Shown: positions 22,759-32,263, counted from the first letter of the stretch. The stretch is 64,000 bases of DNA from Geodermatophilus pulveris (GCF_900188375.1 NZ_FZOO01000001.1:434001-498000), one strand, 5' to 3'. Numbers and translations: made by a program. Notes: a model not told the origin generated them from the sequence alone.

Positions 22759-23891
22759 GTGAGGGCCTGATCGAGATCGAGGATGAGGTCCTCGGCGTCC
22801 TCGATGCCCACCGACAGCCGCACCAGGTCGCCCGGCACCTCCAGCGGCGAGCCCGCGGCGCTGGCGTGGGTCATCCGCGCCGGGTGCTCGATCAGCGACT
22901 CCACCCCGCCCAGCGACTCGGCGAGGGTGAACAGCCGGGCCCGCTCGCACACCCGCAGCGCGGCGTCCTCCCCGGCGGCCAGCCGGAACGACAGCATCCC
23001 GCCGAACCCGGACATCTGCTTCGCGGCGATCTCGTGCCCCGGGTGGTCGGGGAGGCCCGGGTACCGCACCGAGGCGACCGCCGGGTGGCCGAGCAGGTAC
23101 TCCGCCACGCGGGCGGCGTTGGCCTGGTGCCGGTCCATCCGGACGCCGAGGGTCTTGAGCCCGCGCAGCACCAGCCAGTCCGACAGCGGCCCGGACACCG
23201 CGCCCATCGCGTTCTGGTGGTAGGCCAGGCGCTCGGCGAGCTCGTCGTCGTCCACCACGAGCGCGCCGCCGACCACGTCGGAGTGCCCACCCAGGTACTT
23301 GGTCGTCGAGTGGACGACGACGTCGGCGCCCAGCGTCAGGGGCTGCTGCAGGTAGGGGGAGGCGAAGGTGTTGTCGACGACGAGCAGCGCCCCGGCCTCG
23401 TGTGCCACCGAGGCGGTCAGCGCGATGTCTGCGACGTTGAGCAGCGGGTTGGTCGGCGTCTCGCACCAGACCACCCGGGTGCTCGGCCGGATCGCGGCCC
23501 GCAGCGCGTCGACGTCGTTGAGGTCGGCCGGCGTGTGCTCGACCCCCCAGCGGGCGGCCACCCGCGAGATGAGCCGGAAGGTGCCGCCGTAGGCGTCCCC
23601 GCCCAGGACGACGTGGCTGCCCGGCTCGCACACCGCCCGCAGCAGGGTGTCCTCGGCGGCCAGGCCAGAGGCGAAGGCCAGCGCGGTGCGCCCCTGCTCG
23701 AGCGCCGCGAGCGCCTCCTGCAGCGCCGTCCGGGTGGGGTTGGCGCTGCGGGCGTACTCGTAGCCGCCGCGCAGCCCGCCGACACCGTCCTGCTTGAAGG
23801 TGGTGGCCAGGTGCAGCGGGACGACGACGTCGCCGGTCGCCGGGGTGGGGTCCTGCCCGGCGTGGATGGCGCGCGTGTTGAAACCGGTCAT
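22755..23891 (-). CDS. metB: Cystathionine gamma-synthase
   Basis: 378-aa Cys/Met-metabolism PLP enzyme (fold type I). The PLP lysine is in HSTTKYLGGHSD; the Tyr/Arg pair in YEYARSANPTR and VVDNTFASPYLQ are also present. It joins O-acyl-homoserine with cysteine to give cystathionine, or works in the reverse transsulfuration direction as gamma-lyase; the two cannot be separated by sequence alone. The ATG overlaps the cbs stop (ATGA), so it is translated with cbs and the pair forms a transsulfuration operon. Confidence 0.9.
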   Translation of the reverse strand: MTGFNTRAIHAGQDPTPATGDVVVPLHLATTFKQDGVGGLRGGYEYARSANPTRTALQEALAALEQGRTALAFASGLAAEDTLLRAVCEPGSHVVLGGDAYGGTFRLISRVAARWGVEHTPADLNDVDALRAAIRPSTRVVWCETPTNPLLNVADIALTASVAHEAGALLVVDNTFASPYLQQPLTLGADVVVHSTTKYLGGHSDVVGGALVVDDDELAERLAYHQNAMGAVSGPLSDWLVLRGLKTLGVRMDRHQANAARVAEYLLGHPAVASVRYPGLPDHPGHEIAAKQMSGFGGMLSFRLAAGEDAALRVCERARLFTLAESLGGVESLIEHPARMTHASAAGSPLEVPGDLVRLSVGIEDAEDLILDLDQALT

Positions 23892-25297
23892 GCGTCGACC
23901 GTAGGAGCCGAGCCGGCAGTCGACACGGACGCGAGGTGGCCGAGCACGTCCTGGCGGGTGACCACGCCGGCCGGCTTGCCCTCCTCGTGCACCAGCAGCG
24001 CGTCGGCCGTCCCGAGCGCCGACACCGCGGCGCTGACCGGCTCGCCGGCGCCGATGATCGGCAGCGGCGGCGACATGTGCCGCTCCACCCGGTCGGACAG
24101 GCTGGCCCGCCCGGTGAACAGTGCGTCCAGCAACGCCTTCTCCTCCACCGACCCGACCACCTCGCCCGCGGTCACCGGGGGCTCGGCGCGCACGACCGGC
24201 AGCTGGCTGACGCCGTACTCCCGCAGGATGTCGATCGCCTCGCGCACCGTCTCGTTGGGGTGGGTGTGCACCAGCTCCGGGGTGGCCCCGCCCTTCTCCC
24301 CGAGCAGCTCCCCGACGGTGCCCTGGGTGGCCTGCTCGAGGAAGCCGTAGTCGGCCATCCACTCGTCGTTGTAGATCTTGCCGAGGTAGCCGCGGCCGCC
24401 GTCGGGCAGCAGCACCACCAGGACGTCGTCCTTCGTCAGCCGGCGGGCCGCGCGCAGCGCCCCGGCGACCGCCATGCCGCACGAGCCGCCGACCAGCAGG
24501 CCCTCCTCGCGGGCCAGCCGCCGGGTCATCGTGAACGAGTCGCCGTCGCTGACGGCGACGATCTCGTCGGCGACGGTGCGGTCGTAGGCCTCGGGCCAGA
24601 AGTCCTCGCCGACGCCCTCGACCAGGTAGGGGCGGCCGGTGCCGCCGGAGTACACCGAGCCCTCCGGGTCGACGCCGACCACGCGGACCCGCCCGCCGGA
24701 GGCCTCCTTGAGGTAGCGGCCGGTGCCGCTGATCGTGCCGCCGGTGCCCACGCCGGTGACGAAGCAGGTGATCCGCCCCTCGGTCTGCGCCCAGATCTCC
24801 GGGCCGGTGGACTCGTAGTGCGAGCGCGGGTTGGCCGGGTTGGCGTACTGGTCGGGCTTCCACCCGCCGGGCGTCTCGCGGGCCAGCCGGTCGGACACCG
24901 AGTAGTAGGACCGCGGGTCCAGCGGGTCCACGGCCGTCGGGCAGACGTGCACCTCGGCGCCGTAGGCCTTGAGGACGTCGATCTTCTCCTTGCCCACCTT
25001 GTCGGGGCAGACGAACACGCAGCGGTACCCGCGCTGCTGGGCGACCAGGGCCAGCCCGATGCCGGTGTTGCCGCTCGTGGGCTCCACGATCGTCCCGCCC
25101 GGCTGCAGCGCCCCGCTGGCCTCGGCCGCGTCCACCATCCGCACGGCGATGCGGTCCTTCACCGACCCGCCGGGGTTGAGGTACTCGACCTTGGCCAGGA
25201 CCAGGGGCGCGTCCGGCCCCAGGTCGCGGGTCACCGACGTCAGCCGGACCAGCGGGGTGTCGCCCACCAGCTCGATGACGTTCTCGACGTACTGCAC
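23888..25297 (-). CDS. cbs: Cystathionine beta-synthase with CBS-domain tail
   Basis: 469 aa. Fold type II PLP domain with Lys47 in NPGGSVKDR, the substrate loop TSGNTGIG and the phosphate loop GTGGTISG. The C-terminal ~125 residues are a CBS pair (VREAIDILREYGVSQLPV and VSAAVSALGTADALLV), likely regulatory. There is no heme-binding N-terminal extension. It condenses serine (or O-acetylserine) with homocysteine. GTG at 25297 has GGAGG 7-8 nt upstream. It is the mycobacterial Rv1077-type enzyme, followed by metB with a 4-nt overlap. Confidence 0.92.
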   Translation of the reverse strand: MQYVENVIELVGDTPLVRLTSVTRDLGPDAPLVLAKVEYLNPGGSVKDRIAVRMVDAAEASGALQPGGTIVEPTSGNTGIGLALVAQQRGYRCVFVCPDKVGKEKIDVLKAYGAEVHVCPTAVDPLDPRSYYSVSDRLARETPGGWKPDQYANPANPRSHYESTGPEIWAQTEGRITCFVTGVGTGGTISGTGRYLKEASGGRVRVVGVDPEGSVYSGGTGRPYLVEGVGEDFWPEAYDRTVADEIVAVSDGDSFTMTRRLAREEGLLVGGSCGMAVAGALRAARRLTKDDVLVVLLPDGGRGYLGKIYNDEWMADYGFLEQATQGTVGELLGEKGGATPELVHTHPNETVREAIDILREYGVSQLPVVRAEPPVTAGEVVGSVEEKALLDALFTGRASLSDRVERHMSPPLPIIGAGEPVSAAVSALGTADALLVHEEGKPAGVVTRQDVLGHLASVSTAGSAPTVDA

Positions 25298-25407
25298 GGC
25301 CGCGCCCTCCTCGGTGGGCCGGCCGGTCGCCGCCCGCACGGAACCATCCTCCCCGACGGGACGCCGTGCCGGGTGTCGGGCGGCCGGGCCGCGGGCACCC
25401 GACCGGC

Positions 25408-26187
25408 ATGACCCCGACCGTCCCCACCGTGCCGCTCCGTGACGGAGGCGCCATGCCGCTGCTGGGCTTCGGCACCTGGCAGATCGCCGGCACCGACTGC
25501 TACGACGCCGTCCGCACCGCACTGGACGCCGGGTACCGGCACCTGGACACCGCGACGATGTACCGCAACGAGGCCGAGGTCGGCCGGGCGCTGCGCGACT
25601 CCCGCGTGGACCGCGACGAGGTCTTCGTGACCACCAAGCTGCCGCCGCGCGAGGCCGGCCGGGCCGAGCAGACGCTGGCCGCCTCGCTGGACGCGCTGGG
25701 CGTGGACGCCGTCGACCTGTGGCTGGTGCACTGGCCGCCCGGCGGTGCCGGCGAGGAGCTGTGGGAGCGCTTCGTCGCCGCCCGCGAGGCCGGCCGCGCC
25801 CGCGCCATCGGCGTCAGCAACTACGTCCTCGGCCAGGTCGACCGGCTCACCGAGGCCACCGGCGTCACCCCGCAGGTCAACCAGGTGAGCTGGGCGCCGG
25901 CGAGGTACGACGCGGCCGTGGAGGCCGGGCACCGGGAGCGCGGCGTCGTCCTCGAGGGGTACAGCCCGTTCAAGAACACTGACCTGGCCGACCCGGTGCT
26001 GCGGGAGGTCGCCGACGCGCACGGCGTCACCCCCGCCCAGGTGGTGCTGCGCTGGCACGTCGAGCACGAGGTCGTCGTCATCCCCAAGTCCGCGACCCCG
26101 GAGCGGATCCGGGCCAACCTGGCGGTCGGCGACCTCTCGCTGTCCGCCGAGGAGGTCGCCCGGATCGACGGCCTGGCGCAGGTCTGA
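25408..26187 (+). CDS. Aldo/keto reductase (AKR5-like)
   Basis: 259 aa TIM-barrel NADPH oxidoreductase. The catalytic tetrad is visible: Asp and Tyr in DTATMYRNE, Lys in VTTKLPP, His in VHWPP. The phosphate-binding IPKSATPERI segment is near the C-terminus. The short length and DTATMY motif fit the AKR5 (2,5-diketo-gluconate reductase-like) group. ATG at 25408. It is divergent from cbs with 110 nt between them. Confidence 0.92.
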   Translation: MTPTVPTVPLRDGGAMPLLGFGTWQIAGTDCYDAVRTALDAGYRHLDTATMYRNEAEVGRALRDSRVDRDEVFVTTKLPPREAGRAEQTLAASLDALGVDAVDLWLVHWPPGGAGEELWERFVAAREAGRARAIGVSNYVLGQVDRLTEATGVTPQVNQVSWAPARYDAAVEAGHRERGVVLEGYSPFKNTDLADPVLREVADAHGVTPAQVVLRWHVEHEVVVIPKSATPERIRANLAVGDLSLSAEEVARIDGLAQV

Positions 26188-26331
26188 CCTGCGGCGGTGG
26201 GTGCCGTCGTCGGCGTCGGACGGCGGCGCCACGCTCCGCCCGGGCTCGTCACCGGTGCGCCCGGCTGCGGGGGACGGCTCCGCGGAGCCGGCCGGTGGCG
26301 GGCCCGGCCGGGGCGGGACGAGGATGCCGGG

Positions 26332-27348
26332 GTGACCTCTCCCGCTCCCGTCGGAACCCGCACGCTCGGCCGCGACGGCCTGGTCGTCTCCACCCTGGGC
26401 CTGGGCTGCATGGGCATGAGCCAGTCCTACGGCGCCGCCGACCGCGACGAGTCGATCGCGACCATCCACCGGGCGCTCGACCTCGGCGTGACCTTCCTCG
26501 ACACCTCCGACGTCTACGGCGACGGCCACAACGAGGAGCTGGTCGCCGAGGCGATCGCCGGACGGCGCGCCGAGGTGCAGCTGGCCACCAAGTTCTCCCT
26601 GTCGCGCAACGACCGCGGGGGCATGGACATCGACGGCCGCCCGGAGAACGTGCGGGCCCGCGCCGAGGCCAGCCTGCGCCGGCTCCGCGTCGAGGTGATC
26701 GACCTCTACTACCAGCACCGGGTCGACCCGCGGGTGCCGATCGAGGACACCGTCGGCGCGATGGCCGAACTCGTGCAGCAGGGCAAGGTCCGCCACCTCG
26801 GGCTGTCGGAGGCCTCGGCCGCCTCGATCCGCCGCGCCGCCACCGTCCACCCGATCGCCGCGCTGCAGAGCGAGTGGTCGCTGTGGACCCGCGACCTGGA
26901 AGGGGAGGTCCTGGGCGTGGCCCGCGAGCACGGCATCGGCATCGTGCCGTTCAGCCCGCTGGGCCGCGGCTTCCTCACCGGCGCCATCCGCGGCCCGGAG
27001 GACTTCGCCGAGGACGACTGGCGCCGCGGCCACCCGCGCTTCACCGGCGAGGCCCTCACGGCCAACCTGCGGCTGGTGGACGCCGTCCGGGCGATGGCCG
27101 GGGAGAAGGGCTGCACGCCCGGTCAGCTGGCGCTGGCGTGGGTCCTCGCGCAGGGGGGCGACGTCGTGCCGATCCCCGGCACCAAGCGGCGCCGCTACCT
27201 CGAGGAGAACGTCACGGCCGCCGCCGTCGAGCTGTCGGGCGACGACCTCGCACGGCTGGCGCAGATCGCCCCGCCCGGGGTGGCGCAGGGCGGGCGCTAC
27301 GTCGACTCCTCCTACACCTACGGCGACAGCCCGGAGCGCGCCGCGTGA
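26332..27348 (+). CDS. Aldo/keto reductase (AKR13-like), first gene of a four-gene operon
   Basis: 338 aa. Begins with [21 protein letters not shown], typical of the AKR13/IolS group; the tetrad residues appear in DTSDVYG, LATKFS and YQHRVDP. Members reduce diverse aldehydes and ketones with NADPH. GTG at 26332 was chosen as the start just before the conserved beta-strand. The next gene begins within its stop (GTGA), and three overlapping genes follow: hydrolase, XdhC-like and xylulokinase. Confidence 0.92.
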   Translation: MTSPAPVGTRTLGRDGLVVSTLGLGCMGMSQSYGAADRDESIATIHRALDLGVTFLDTSDVYGDGHNEELVAEAIAGRRAEVQLATKFSLSRNDRGGMDIDGRPENVRARAEASLRRLRVEVIDLYYQHRVDPRVPIEDTVGAMAELVQQGKVRHLGLSEASAASIRRAATVHPIAALQSEWSLWTRDLEGEVLGVAREHGIGIVPFSPLGRGFLTGAIRGPEDFAEDDWRRGHPRFTGEALTANLRLVDAVRAMAGEKGCTPGQLALAWVLAQGGDVVPIPGTKRRRYLEENVTAAAVELSGDDLARLAQIAPPGVAQGGRYVDSSYTYGDSPERAA

Positions 27349-28133
27349 CCGTGCCGGCGACGAGGCTGCGGGTGCCCGGGGCCGACGGCGTCGAGGTCGC
27401 CGTGCACCGCTGGGGCGCCCCCGGTGACCTGCCGCCGGTGTACCTCCAGCACGGCTTCGTCGCCGACACACGGCTGAACTGGGTCGGCACCGGGACCGTC
27501 GGCGTCCTGCTGTCGGCCGGGCGGGAGGTCGTCGGCGTCGACGCCCGCGGGCACGGGCACTCGGACAAGCCGCACGACCCTGCCGCCTACGGGGAGCGCC
27601 GGATGGCCGACGACCTGCGGCGGGTGGCCGACGCCCTCGGCCACGACTCCTTCGACCTGGCGGGCTACTCGATGGGTGCGACGGTCGCGATGCTGACCGC
27701 GGCCACCGACCGGAGGGTGCGCCGGCTGGTCGTCGGCGGTGCCGGCGCCCCGTTCGTCGAGCCCGGTGGTGCCGAGCGCCACACCGCCCTGATGGCCCGG
27801 CTGGCCGCCGCACTGGAGGCGGCCGACGCCGCCGACGTGCGCGACCCCGCCACCGTCGACTTCCGCCGGATGGCCGACGCCCTCGCCGCCGACCGGCAGG
27901 CCCTGGCCGCGCACGCCCGTGCGGTGCCCACCCGTGAGGTGGACCTGGCCGTGATCACCGCACCCACGCTCGTCCTCGCCGGCGAGGCCGATCCGCTGGC
28001 GGTCCGCCCCGAGGCGCTCGCCGCGGCCATCCCCGGAGCCCGGGTGGCCGTCGTCCCCGGCGACCACTCGACCGCGCTGCGGACGCCCGCCTTCGCCGCG
28101 GCGCTGGCCGGCTTCCTCGGGGAGGCGGCGTGA
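27345..28133 (+). CDS. Alpha/beta hydrolase
   Basis: 262 aa. Oxyanion strand LQHGFVAD, nucleophile elbow GYSMGA (Ser), acid in LAGEADPLA and His in PGDHSTAL complete a Ser-Asp-His triad of the epoxide-hydrolase/lipase-like fold. GTG start overlaps the reductase stop by 4 nt, and its TGA overlaps the XdhC-like start. The substrate is unknown; co-translation with an aldo/keto reductase and a sugar kinase could suggest a small catabolic module, but this is inference. Confidence 0.9.
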   Translation: MTVPATRLRVPGADGVEVAVHRWGAPGDLPPVYLQHGFVADTRLNWVGTGTVGVLLSAGREVVGVDARGHGHSDKPHDPAAYGERRMADDLRRVADALGHDSFDLAGYSMGATVAMLTAATDRRVRRLVVGGAGAPFVEPGGAERHTALMARLAAALEAADAADVRDPATVDFRRMADALAADRQALAAHARAVPTREVDLAVITAPTLVLAGEADPLAVRPEALAAAIPGARVAVVPGDHSTALRTPAFAAALAGFLGEAA

Positions 28134-28693
28134 CCGAGCTCGCGGGGTCGCCCACGAGCGAGGTCACCCGTGAGCACAGCACCGCTGGACACGTGACCGA
28201 TCCGGGCTGCGGCGTCGCGCACGGCGCCACGGCCCCCGAGGTCGCCGACCGGGTGCTGGTCGCCGTGTTCGCCTCGCCGGTGGCCGAGGTGCTGCTGCGC
28301 TGGGCACCCGAGCTCGGCTACCGGACGGTGCTGCTCGACCCGGACCCCGCCCGCGGCACGGGGGCGCTCTCCCTGGCCGACCTGGTCGAGGACCTCGCCG
28401 ACGCCGACGTCGTCGTCACCGACCACCACCGGCCCGAGCTCGGCGAGGTGCTGCGCGGGGCGCTGGCCCGGCCGGTGCGCTGGGTGGGCGTGCTGGGCAA
28501 CCCGCGGCACGAGGGCCCGCACGTGGCGGCGCTGGCCGCGCTGGGGGTGCCGCCGGAGGAGGTGGCCCGGGTGCACCGCCCGATCGGGCTGGACATCGGC
28601 TCGCGCACCCCGGCGGAGATCGCGCTGAGCACCCTGGCCGGGCTGCTGGCCGACCGCAACGGCCGCGGCGGCGGCCCGCACCGGCCCCGGTGA
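28130..28693 (+). CDS. XdhC-family Rossmann-domain protein
   Basis: 187 aa. The C-terminal ~140 residues form the XdhC Rossmann domain: VAVFASPVAEVLLRWAPELGY, then VVTDHHRPELGEVL, WVGVLGNPRHEGPH and HRPIGLDIGSRTPAEIALS, the family signature. XdhC proteins help load the molybdenum cofactor into xanthine dehydrogenase, but no such enzyme is encoded here, and the N-terminal CxxG domain of classic XdhC is missing. The first ~45 residues ([17 protein letters not shown]) resemble a dispersed repeat of this genome. GTG start overlaps the preceding stop; the xylulokinase start overlaps its own. Confidence 0.8.
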   Translation: MTELAGSPTSEVTREHSTAGHVTDPGCGVAHGATAPEVADRVLVAVFASPVAEVLLRWAPELGYRTVLLDPDPARGTGALSLADLVEDLADADVVVTDHHRPELGEVLRGALARPVRWVGVLGNPRHEGPHVAALAALGVPPEEVARVHRPIGLDIGSRTPAEIALSTLAGLLADRNGRGGGPHRPR

Positions 28694-30090
28694 GCGACCT
28701 CCTGCTCGGCGCCGACGTCGGCACGAGCGGGCTCAAGCTGGTCGCGCTCGACGGGGCCGGCGCCGTCGTCGCCGAGGCGGAGGCCGGCTACGCCGTCGAC
28801 TCCCCGCACCCCGGCTGGGCGCAGACCGAACCGGCCGCGTGGCGGGTGGCCTTCGACGACGCGCTGGTCCGGATCACGCCCGCCGTGGCCGGGCGCCGGG
28901 TCGCCGGGCTCGGCCTGTCCGGGCAGATGCACGGCACCGTGCTGGTCGACGCCGCCGGCGCCCCGCTGGCCCCCGCGGTGCTGTGGCCGGACGGCCGGGC
29001 CGCCGCCGAGGTGGCCCGCTGGCGGGCCCTGCCGGACGGCGCCCGCGCGGCGCTGGCCAACCCGCTGGTGCCCGGGATGACCGGGCCGGTGCTGGCCTGG
29101 CTGGCCGCGCACCGGCCGGAGCTGGTGGCCCGGGCGGCCGCGGTCCTGCTGCCCAAGGACGCGCTGCGCGCCGCGCTCGTGCCCGGCGCCGACCCGCGGG
29201 TCACCGACCGCAGCGACGCCTCGGCCACCCTGCTCTGGGACGTCGTCGCCGACGGCTGGTCGACGCCCGCCGTCGGGGCCGCGGGCGTCGACCCGGGGCT
29301 GCTGCCCACGGTGCGGCCGTCGGCCGAGGTCGTGGGCACCGCCGCGCTGCCCGTGGGCGAGGTGCCGGTGGTCGTCGGCGGGGCGGACACCCCGCTGGCC
29401 CTGCTCGCCGCCGGGACGCGCACCGGCCGGCAGGTCAACCTGGGCACCGGCGCGCAGGTGCTGCGGCCCGGGTGGACGCCGGTGCCGGCCGACGACCCGC
29501 CGGTGCACGGCTACGCCGACGTCGGGGACGGCTGGTACGCGATGGCCGCGCTGCAGAACGGCGGGCTGGCCTGGTCCTGGGTGTGCGGCGTGCTCGGCCT
29601 GACCCCCGAGGAGCTCTTCGGCGCCGCCGTGTCCGCCCCGCCCGGTGCCGGGGGCGTGGTGTTCCGGCCGTTCCTCACCGGTGAGCGCGGCGGCGTCGCC
29701 GGGCCCGCCGACCGCGGCGCGTGGACGGGGTTGTCCGCGGGCACGACCCGCGCCGAGCTGGCCCGCGCCGCGGTGGAGGGCGTCGTCCTGGCGGTCGGTG
29801 CGGCCGCCGACCTGCTCGGCGGGGACGGGTCGGTCGTGCTCACCGGCGGGGGCGGGCGGCCGGCCGTCGTCCGGCAGCTGCTGGCCGACGTGCTCGCCGT
29901 CCCCGTGCGGTACCTGCCGCTGCGCAGCGCCTCCGCGGTCGGCGCGGCGCTGCTGGCCGCCCGCGGGGCGGGCGTCCCGGTGCCGGTGCGGCCGGGGGCC
30001 GGCGAGCCGGCCGAGCCCCGGGCGGTACCGGAGCTCGCCGCGGTCCGGGAGCGCTGGCGGGCGGAACGGGCGGCGTCCCGGCCGCGTTGA
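28690..30090 (+). CDS. xylB: Xylulokinase (FGGY carbohydrate kinase)
   Basis: 466 aa. The FGGY fold starts with LLGADVGTSGLKLVALD (phosphate-1), then LGLSGQMHGTVLVD typical of xylulokinases, RSDASATLLWDV, GGADTPLALLAAG and the C-terminal adenosine loop LTGGGGRPAVVRQLLAD. It phosphorylates D-xylulose to the 5-phosphate for the pentose phosphate pathway. No xylose isomerase or transporter lies nearby, so its physiological sugar is not certain. GTG start overlaps the XdhC-like stop by 4 nt; it ends the operon that began at 26332. Confidence 0.9.
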   Translation: MSDLLLGADVGTSGLKLVALDGAGAVVAEAEAGYAVDSPHPGWAQTEPAAWRVAFDDALVRITPAVAGRRVAGLGLSGQMHGTVLVDAAGAPLAPAVLWPDGRAAAEVARWRALPDGARAALANPLVPGMTGPVLAWLAAHRPELVARAAAVLLPKDALRAALVPGADPRVTDRSDASATLLWDVVADGWSTPAVGAAGVDPGLLPTVRPSAEVVGTAALPVGEVPVVVGGADTPLALLAAGTRTGRQVNLGTGAQVLRPGWTPVPADDPPVHGYADVGDGWYAMAALQNGGLAWSWVCGVLGLTPEELFGAAVSAPPGAGGVVFRPFLTGERGGVAGPADRGAWTGLSAGTTRAELARAAVEGVVLAVGAAADLLGGDGSVVLTGGGGRPAVVRQLLADVLAVPVRYLPLRSASAVGAALLAARGAGVPVPVRPGAGEPAEPRAVPELAAVRERWRAERAASRPR

Positions 30091-30139
30091 CCGGGCAGGC
30101 GGGCGGAGCAGCCGCCCCGACGACGTGAGGAGCACCGAC

Positions 30140-30304
30140 GTGGCGTCGCTGTTCACCAAGCTGGTCCAGTTCGCCAACACCCCGAAGGGCCGCCAGGTCA
30201 TCGACCAGGCGACCGATCGGGCCCAGCAGCTGGCCAAGGACCCGAAGACCCGGGCGAGGATCGACGACGCCCGCCGCCGCTTCCAGGGCGGCCGCGGCCG
30301 TTAG
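30140..30304 (+). CDS. Small conserved helical protein
   Basis: 54 aa, rich in Lys, Arg and Gln (FTKLVQFANTPKGRQVIDQATDRAQQLAKDPKTRARIDDARRRF). It looks like an amphipathic helical protein of a type common in actinobacteria with no assigned role. GTG at 30140 has GAGGAG about 8 nt upstream. It follows the xylulokinase operon after 49 nt and may have its own ribosome loading. It is convergent with hisN, 18 nt apart. Confidence 0.7.
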   Translation: MASLFTKLVQFANTPKGRQVIDQATDRAQQLAKDPKTRARIDDARRRFQGGRGR

Positions 30305-30322
30305 GGGCAGGGAGGTCCCTCC

Positions 30323-31129
30323 TCAGGCCGCCTCGGGTGGAGGCCTGAGCACGGCCAGCGCGGCGTCGTGCAGCAGGCCGTTGCTGGCCAGCGCGCTGCC
30401 GCCGGTCGGGCCCGGTGTCCCGGACAGGTCGGTGAACGCCCCGCCGGCCTCGCGCACGATGACGTCCAGGGCGGCGAGGTCCCAGACGGAGACCTCGGGC
30501 TCGCAGGCGAGGTCCACCGCGCCCTCGGCGAGCAGCACGTAGCTCCAGAAGTCGCCGTAGGCGCGGGTCCGCCACGCCGACCGGGTGAGGTCCAGGAAGC
30601 CGTCGAGCAGGCCGCGCTCCTCCCAGCCGGACAGGCTGGAGTAGGACAGGCTCGCGTCGCCCAGCGCCCCGACCGCCGACACCGTGCAGCGGGCGGCGGA
30701 CTCCAGCCGCCGGCCGGTCCAGGCGCCGACGCCCTTGGCCGCCCACCAGCGGCGGTTGAGCGCCGGCGCCGAGACCAGCCCGACGACCGGCTCGTCACCG
30801 TCGAACAGGGCGATGAGTGTGGCCCACACGGGCACGCCGCGGACGAAGTTCTTGGTGCCGTCGATCGGGTCGAGCACCCACCGCCGCGGGCCGTGGCCGG
30901 TCGCCCCCAGCTCCTCGCCGAGCACCGCGTCCCGGGTGCGGGCCCGGGCCAGGGTGATCCGCAGCTGCTCCTCCACGGCCCGGTCGGCGTCGGTGACCGG
31001 CGTGAGGTCCGGCTTGGTGTCCACCCGGAGGTCCTGCGCGCGGAACCGGTCGAGGCTGATCGAGTCCGCCTGGTCGGCCAGCACGTGCGCCAGGTGCATG
31101 TCCCCCGTGTAGTCCCGGCCCGGTGTCAT
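30323..31129 (-). CDS. hisN: Histidinol-phosphatase / inositol-monophosphatase family (HisN)
   Basis: 268 aa. Metal-binding motifs of the IMPase superfamily are intact: [23 protein letters not shown] and [17 protein letters not shown]. The size and motif details match actinobacterial HisN, which removes phosphate from L-histidinol phosphate; other inositol phosphatases are the alternative. ATG at 31129 is preferred over the GTG two codons upstream. TAGGTT lies 8 nt upstream without a ribosome binding site, so the message may be leaderless. Confidence 0.88.
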   Translation of the reverse strand: MTPGRDYTGDMHLAHVLADQADSISLDRFRAQDLRVDTKPDLTPVTDADRAVEEQLRITLARARTRDAVLGEELGATGHGPRRWVLDPIDGTKNFVRGVPVWATLIALFDGDEPVVGLVSAPALNRRWWAAKGVGAWTGRRLESAARCTVSAVGALGDASLSYSSLSGWEERGLLDGFLDLTRSAWRTRAYGDFWSYVLLAEGAVDLACEPEVSVWDLAALDVIVREAGGAFTDLSGTPGPTGGSALASNGLLHDAALAVLRPPPEAA

Positions 31130-31137
31130 GGGCACCG

Positions 31138-31143
31138 AACCTA
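31138..31143 (-). promoter_or_regulatory. Putative leaderless -10 element for hisN
   Basis: TAGGTT on the minus strand, 8 nt before ATG 31129. Confidence 0.4.
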
Positions 31144-31151
31144 GCGGGCGC

Positions 31152-31328
31152 TCAGTCGAAGACCGCGGCGCTCACCCCGCTGGGCCCGTCGTACTCCCGG
31201 TCCTCGATCTTCTGCAGGGCGTCCACGACGTCGGAGTCGCTGCCCTTCGCGTGCTCCAGGATCTGTTGCTTGCTGGCCGGGTAGTCCATGCCCTTGAGGG
31301 CCTTCTGGATCTCGATGGGGCTCACCAT
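31152..31328 (-). CDS. DUF2795-family small protein
   Basis: 58 aa. The sequence [25 protein letters not shown] followed by ...[23 protein letters not shown] matches DUF2795, whose members are ~60-70 residues with a conserved DYPA(S/T)K.(D/E)L...A turn. The role is unknown. ATG at 31328 with GTG as second codon; either could start. It lies 22 nt upstream of the hisN start on the same strand, but hisN appears to have its own promoter. Confidence 0.85.
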   Translation of the reverse strand: MVSPIEIQKALKGMDYPASKQQILEHAKGSDSDVVDALQKIEDREYDGPSGVSAAVFD

Positions 31329-31369
31329 GGGCCCGGGCTACCCGCGACCGCGGCGACCGATGCGCGGAT

Positions 31370-31375
31370 TACGGT
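31370..31375 (+). promoter_or_regulatory. Putative leaderless -10 element for the DUF2087 gene
   Basis: TACGGT followed by six bases and GTG 31382; no Shine-Dalgarno sequence. Confidence 0.45.
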
Positions 31376-31381
31376 CGGGGA

Positions 31382-31918
31382 GTGGACGCCGCGACGATCG
31401 CCGGGCTGCTGGCCGACCCGGCCCGCCTCCGCGTCGTCGCCGCGCTCGCCCTGGGCGCCGGCACCCTGGAGCGGGTCGCGGAGGTCACCGGCCTGCCGCT
31501 GAAGGACGTCGTCGTGGCCGCGCGCCGGCTGGGGCGGGCCGGCCTGGTCCGCCGCGACCGGCACCAGCTGGAACTCCTCACCGAGCACTTCGGCGCCGCG
31601 GCCCGGGCCGCCGCCGAGGCCGCGCCGCCGCCGGAGCCGCTGTCGGCCGACCCGGCGGAGGACGCCGTGCTGTCCGCCTTCGTCCGCGACGGCCGGCTGG
31701 TGTCCATCCCCGCGCAGCACAGCAAGCGGCGTGTCGTCCTGGAGCACCTGGTGCGGGTCTTCGACGCCGGCGTCCGCTACCCGGAGCGGGAGGTCAACGC
31801 GCTGCTCGCCGTCTGGCACCCGGACACCGCCGCCCTGCGCCGCTACCTGGTCGACGAGGGCCTGCTCACCCGCGAGGCCGGCCTCTACTGGCGGATCGGC
31901 GGCTGGGTCGACGTCTGA
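31382..31918 (+). CDS. ArsR-like helix-turn-helix protein with DUF2087 domain
   Basis: 178 aa. Residues ~3-70 form a winged-helix resembling ArsR/DprA-type regulators (LLADPARLRVVAALA...LERVAEVTGLPLKDVVVAARRLGRAGLV). Residues ~95-178 are DUF2087 (QHSKRRVVLEHLVRVFDAGVRYPEREVNALLAVWHPDTAALRRYLVDEGLL), a domain often fused to HTH or found alone. No Cys pair for metal sensing is present. It is probably a transcriptional regulator with an unknown signal. Confidence 0.88.
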   Translation: MDAATIAGLLADPARLRVVAALALGAGTLERVAEVTGLPLKDVVVAARRLGRAGLVRRDRHQLELLTEHFGAAARAAAEAAPPPEPLSADPAEDAVLSAFVRDGRLVSIPAQHSKRRVVLEHLVRVFDAGVRYPEREVNALLAVWHPDTAALRRYLVDEGLLTREAGLYWRIGGWVDV

Positions 31919-32263
31919 GGCTCCCCGCGATCATGGCGCCGTGACCACCGGGGGAGCCTTCGGAGCGGTCGCCGCGCCATGATCGCGGAGCGCACACTCG
32001 GACGCTGTGCTCCATCGTGCGGCGGCGCACCGGGTGGCCGCCTGCGACGGCCGGTGACCCGACACGTCCCCGCGGGGACGTCCGTGGACGACCGATACCG
32101 CATGTGCTCCGGCCGGCCACCGGGTGTCCGTCCACGCCACGGACGTCCCCGGAGGAAGGCGCGTCACGTCCTCGCCTCCACGCGTCACCGCGGGGACGTC
32201 TCGGCGTCCCGCGGCTACGGCGCCCCACCGTCGGCGGCACGGGGGACGACCGGGCCGTCGGCG
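31919..32263. other. 345-nt intergenic region rich in palindromes
   Basis: Between convergent genes. It holds the 64-nt inverted repeat at 31925-31988, an 18-nt perfect palindrome at 32064-32081 (ACGTCCCCGCGGGGACGT), and a 14-bp inverted repeat GGGGACGTCCGTGG (32074-32087 with 32137-32150). GGGGACGT recurs again near 32202. No ORF with plausible coding bias or start site is visible. Confidence 0.6.
31925..31988. repeat. Dispersed palindromic repeat, copy 1
   Basis: Perfect 15-nt inverted ends (CCGCGATCATGGCGC and complement) flank a 34-nt centre. A second copy with the same ends and a related centre is at 39488-39547. It lies 7 nt after the DUF2087 stop and could also act as terminator. Confidence 0.75.

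Noticed and set aside
23898-23903. TACGGT 6 nt before the metB ATG as a leaderless promoter
   Set aside because: It lies within the last codons of cbs, and metB is joined to cbs by an ATGA overlap, so co-translation is the simpler explanation.
22755-25493. A 912-codon frame suggesting a cbs-metB fusion
   Set aside because: Only the metB part is coding in this frame. The cbs gene uses another frame and the two meet in an ATGA overlap, so they are separate proteins.
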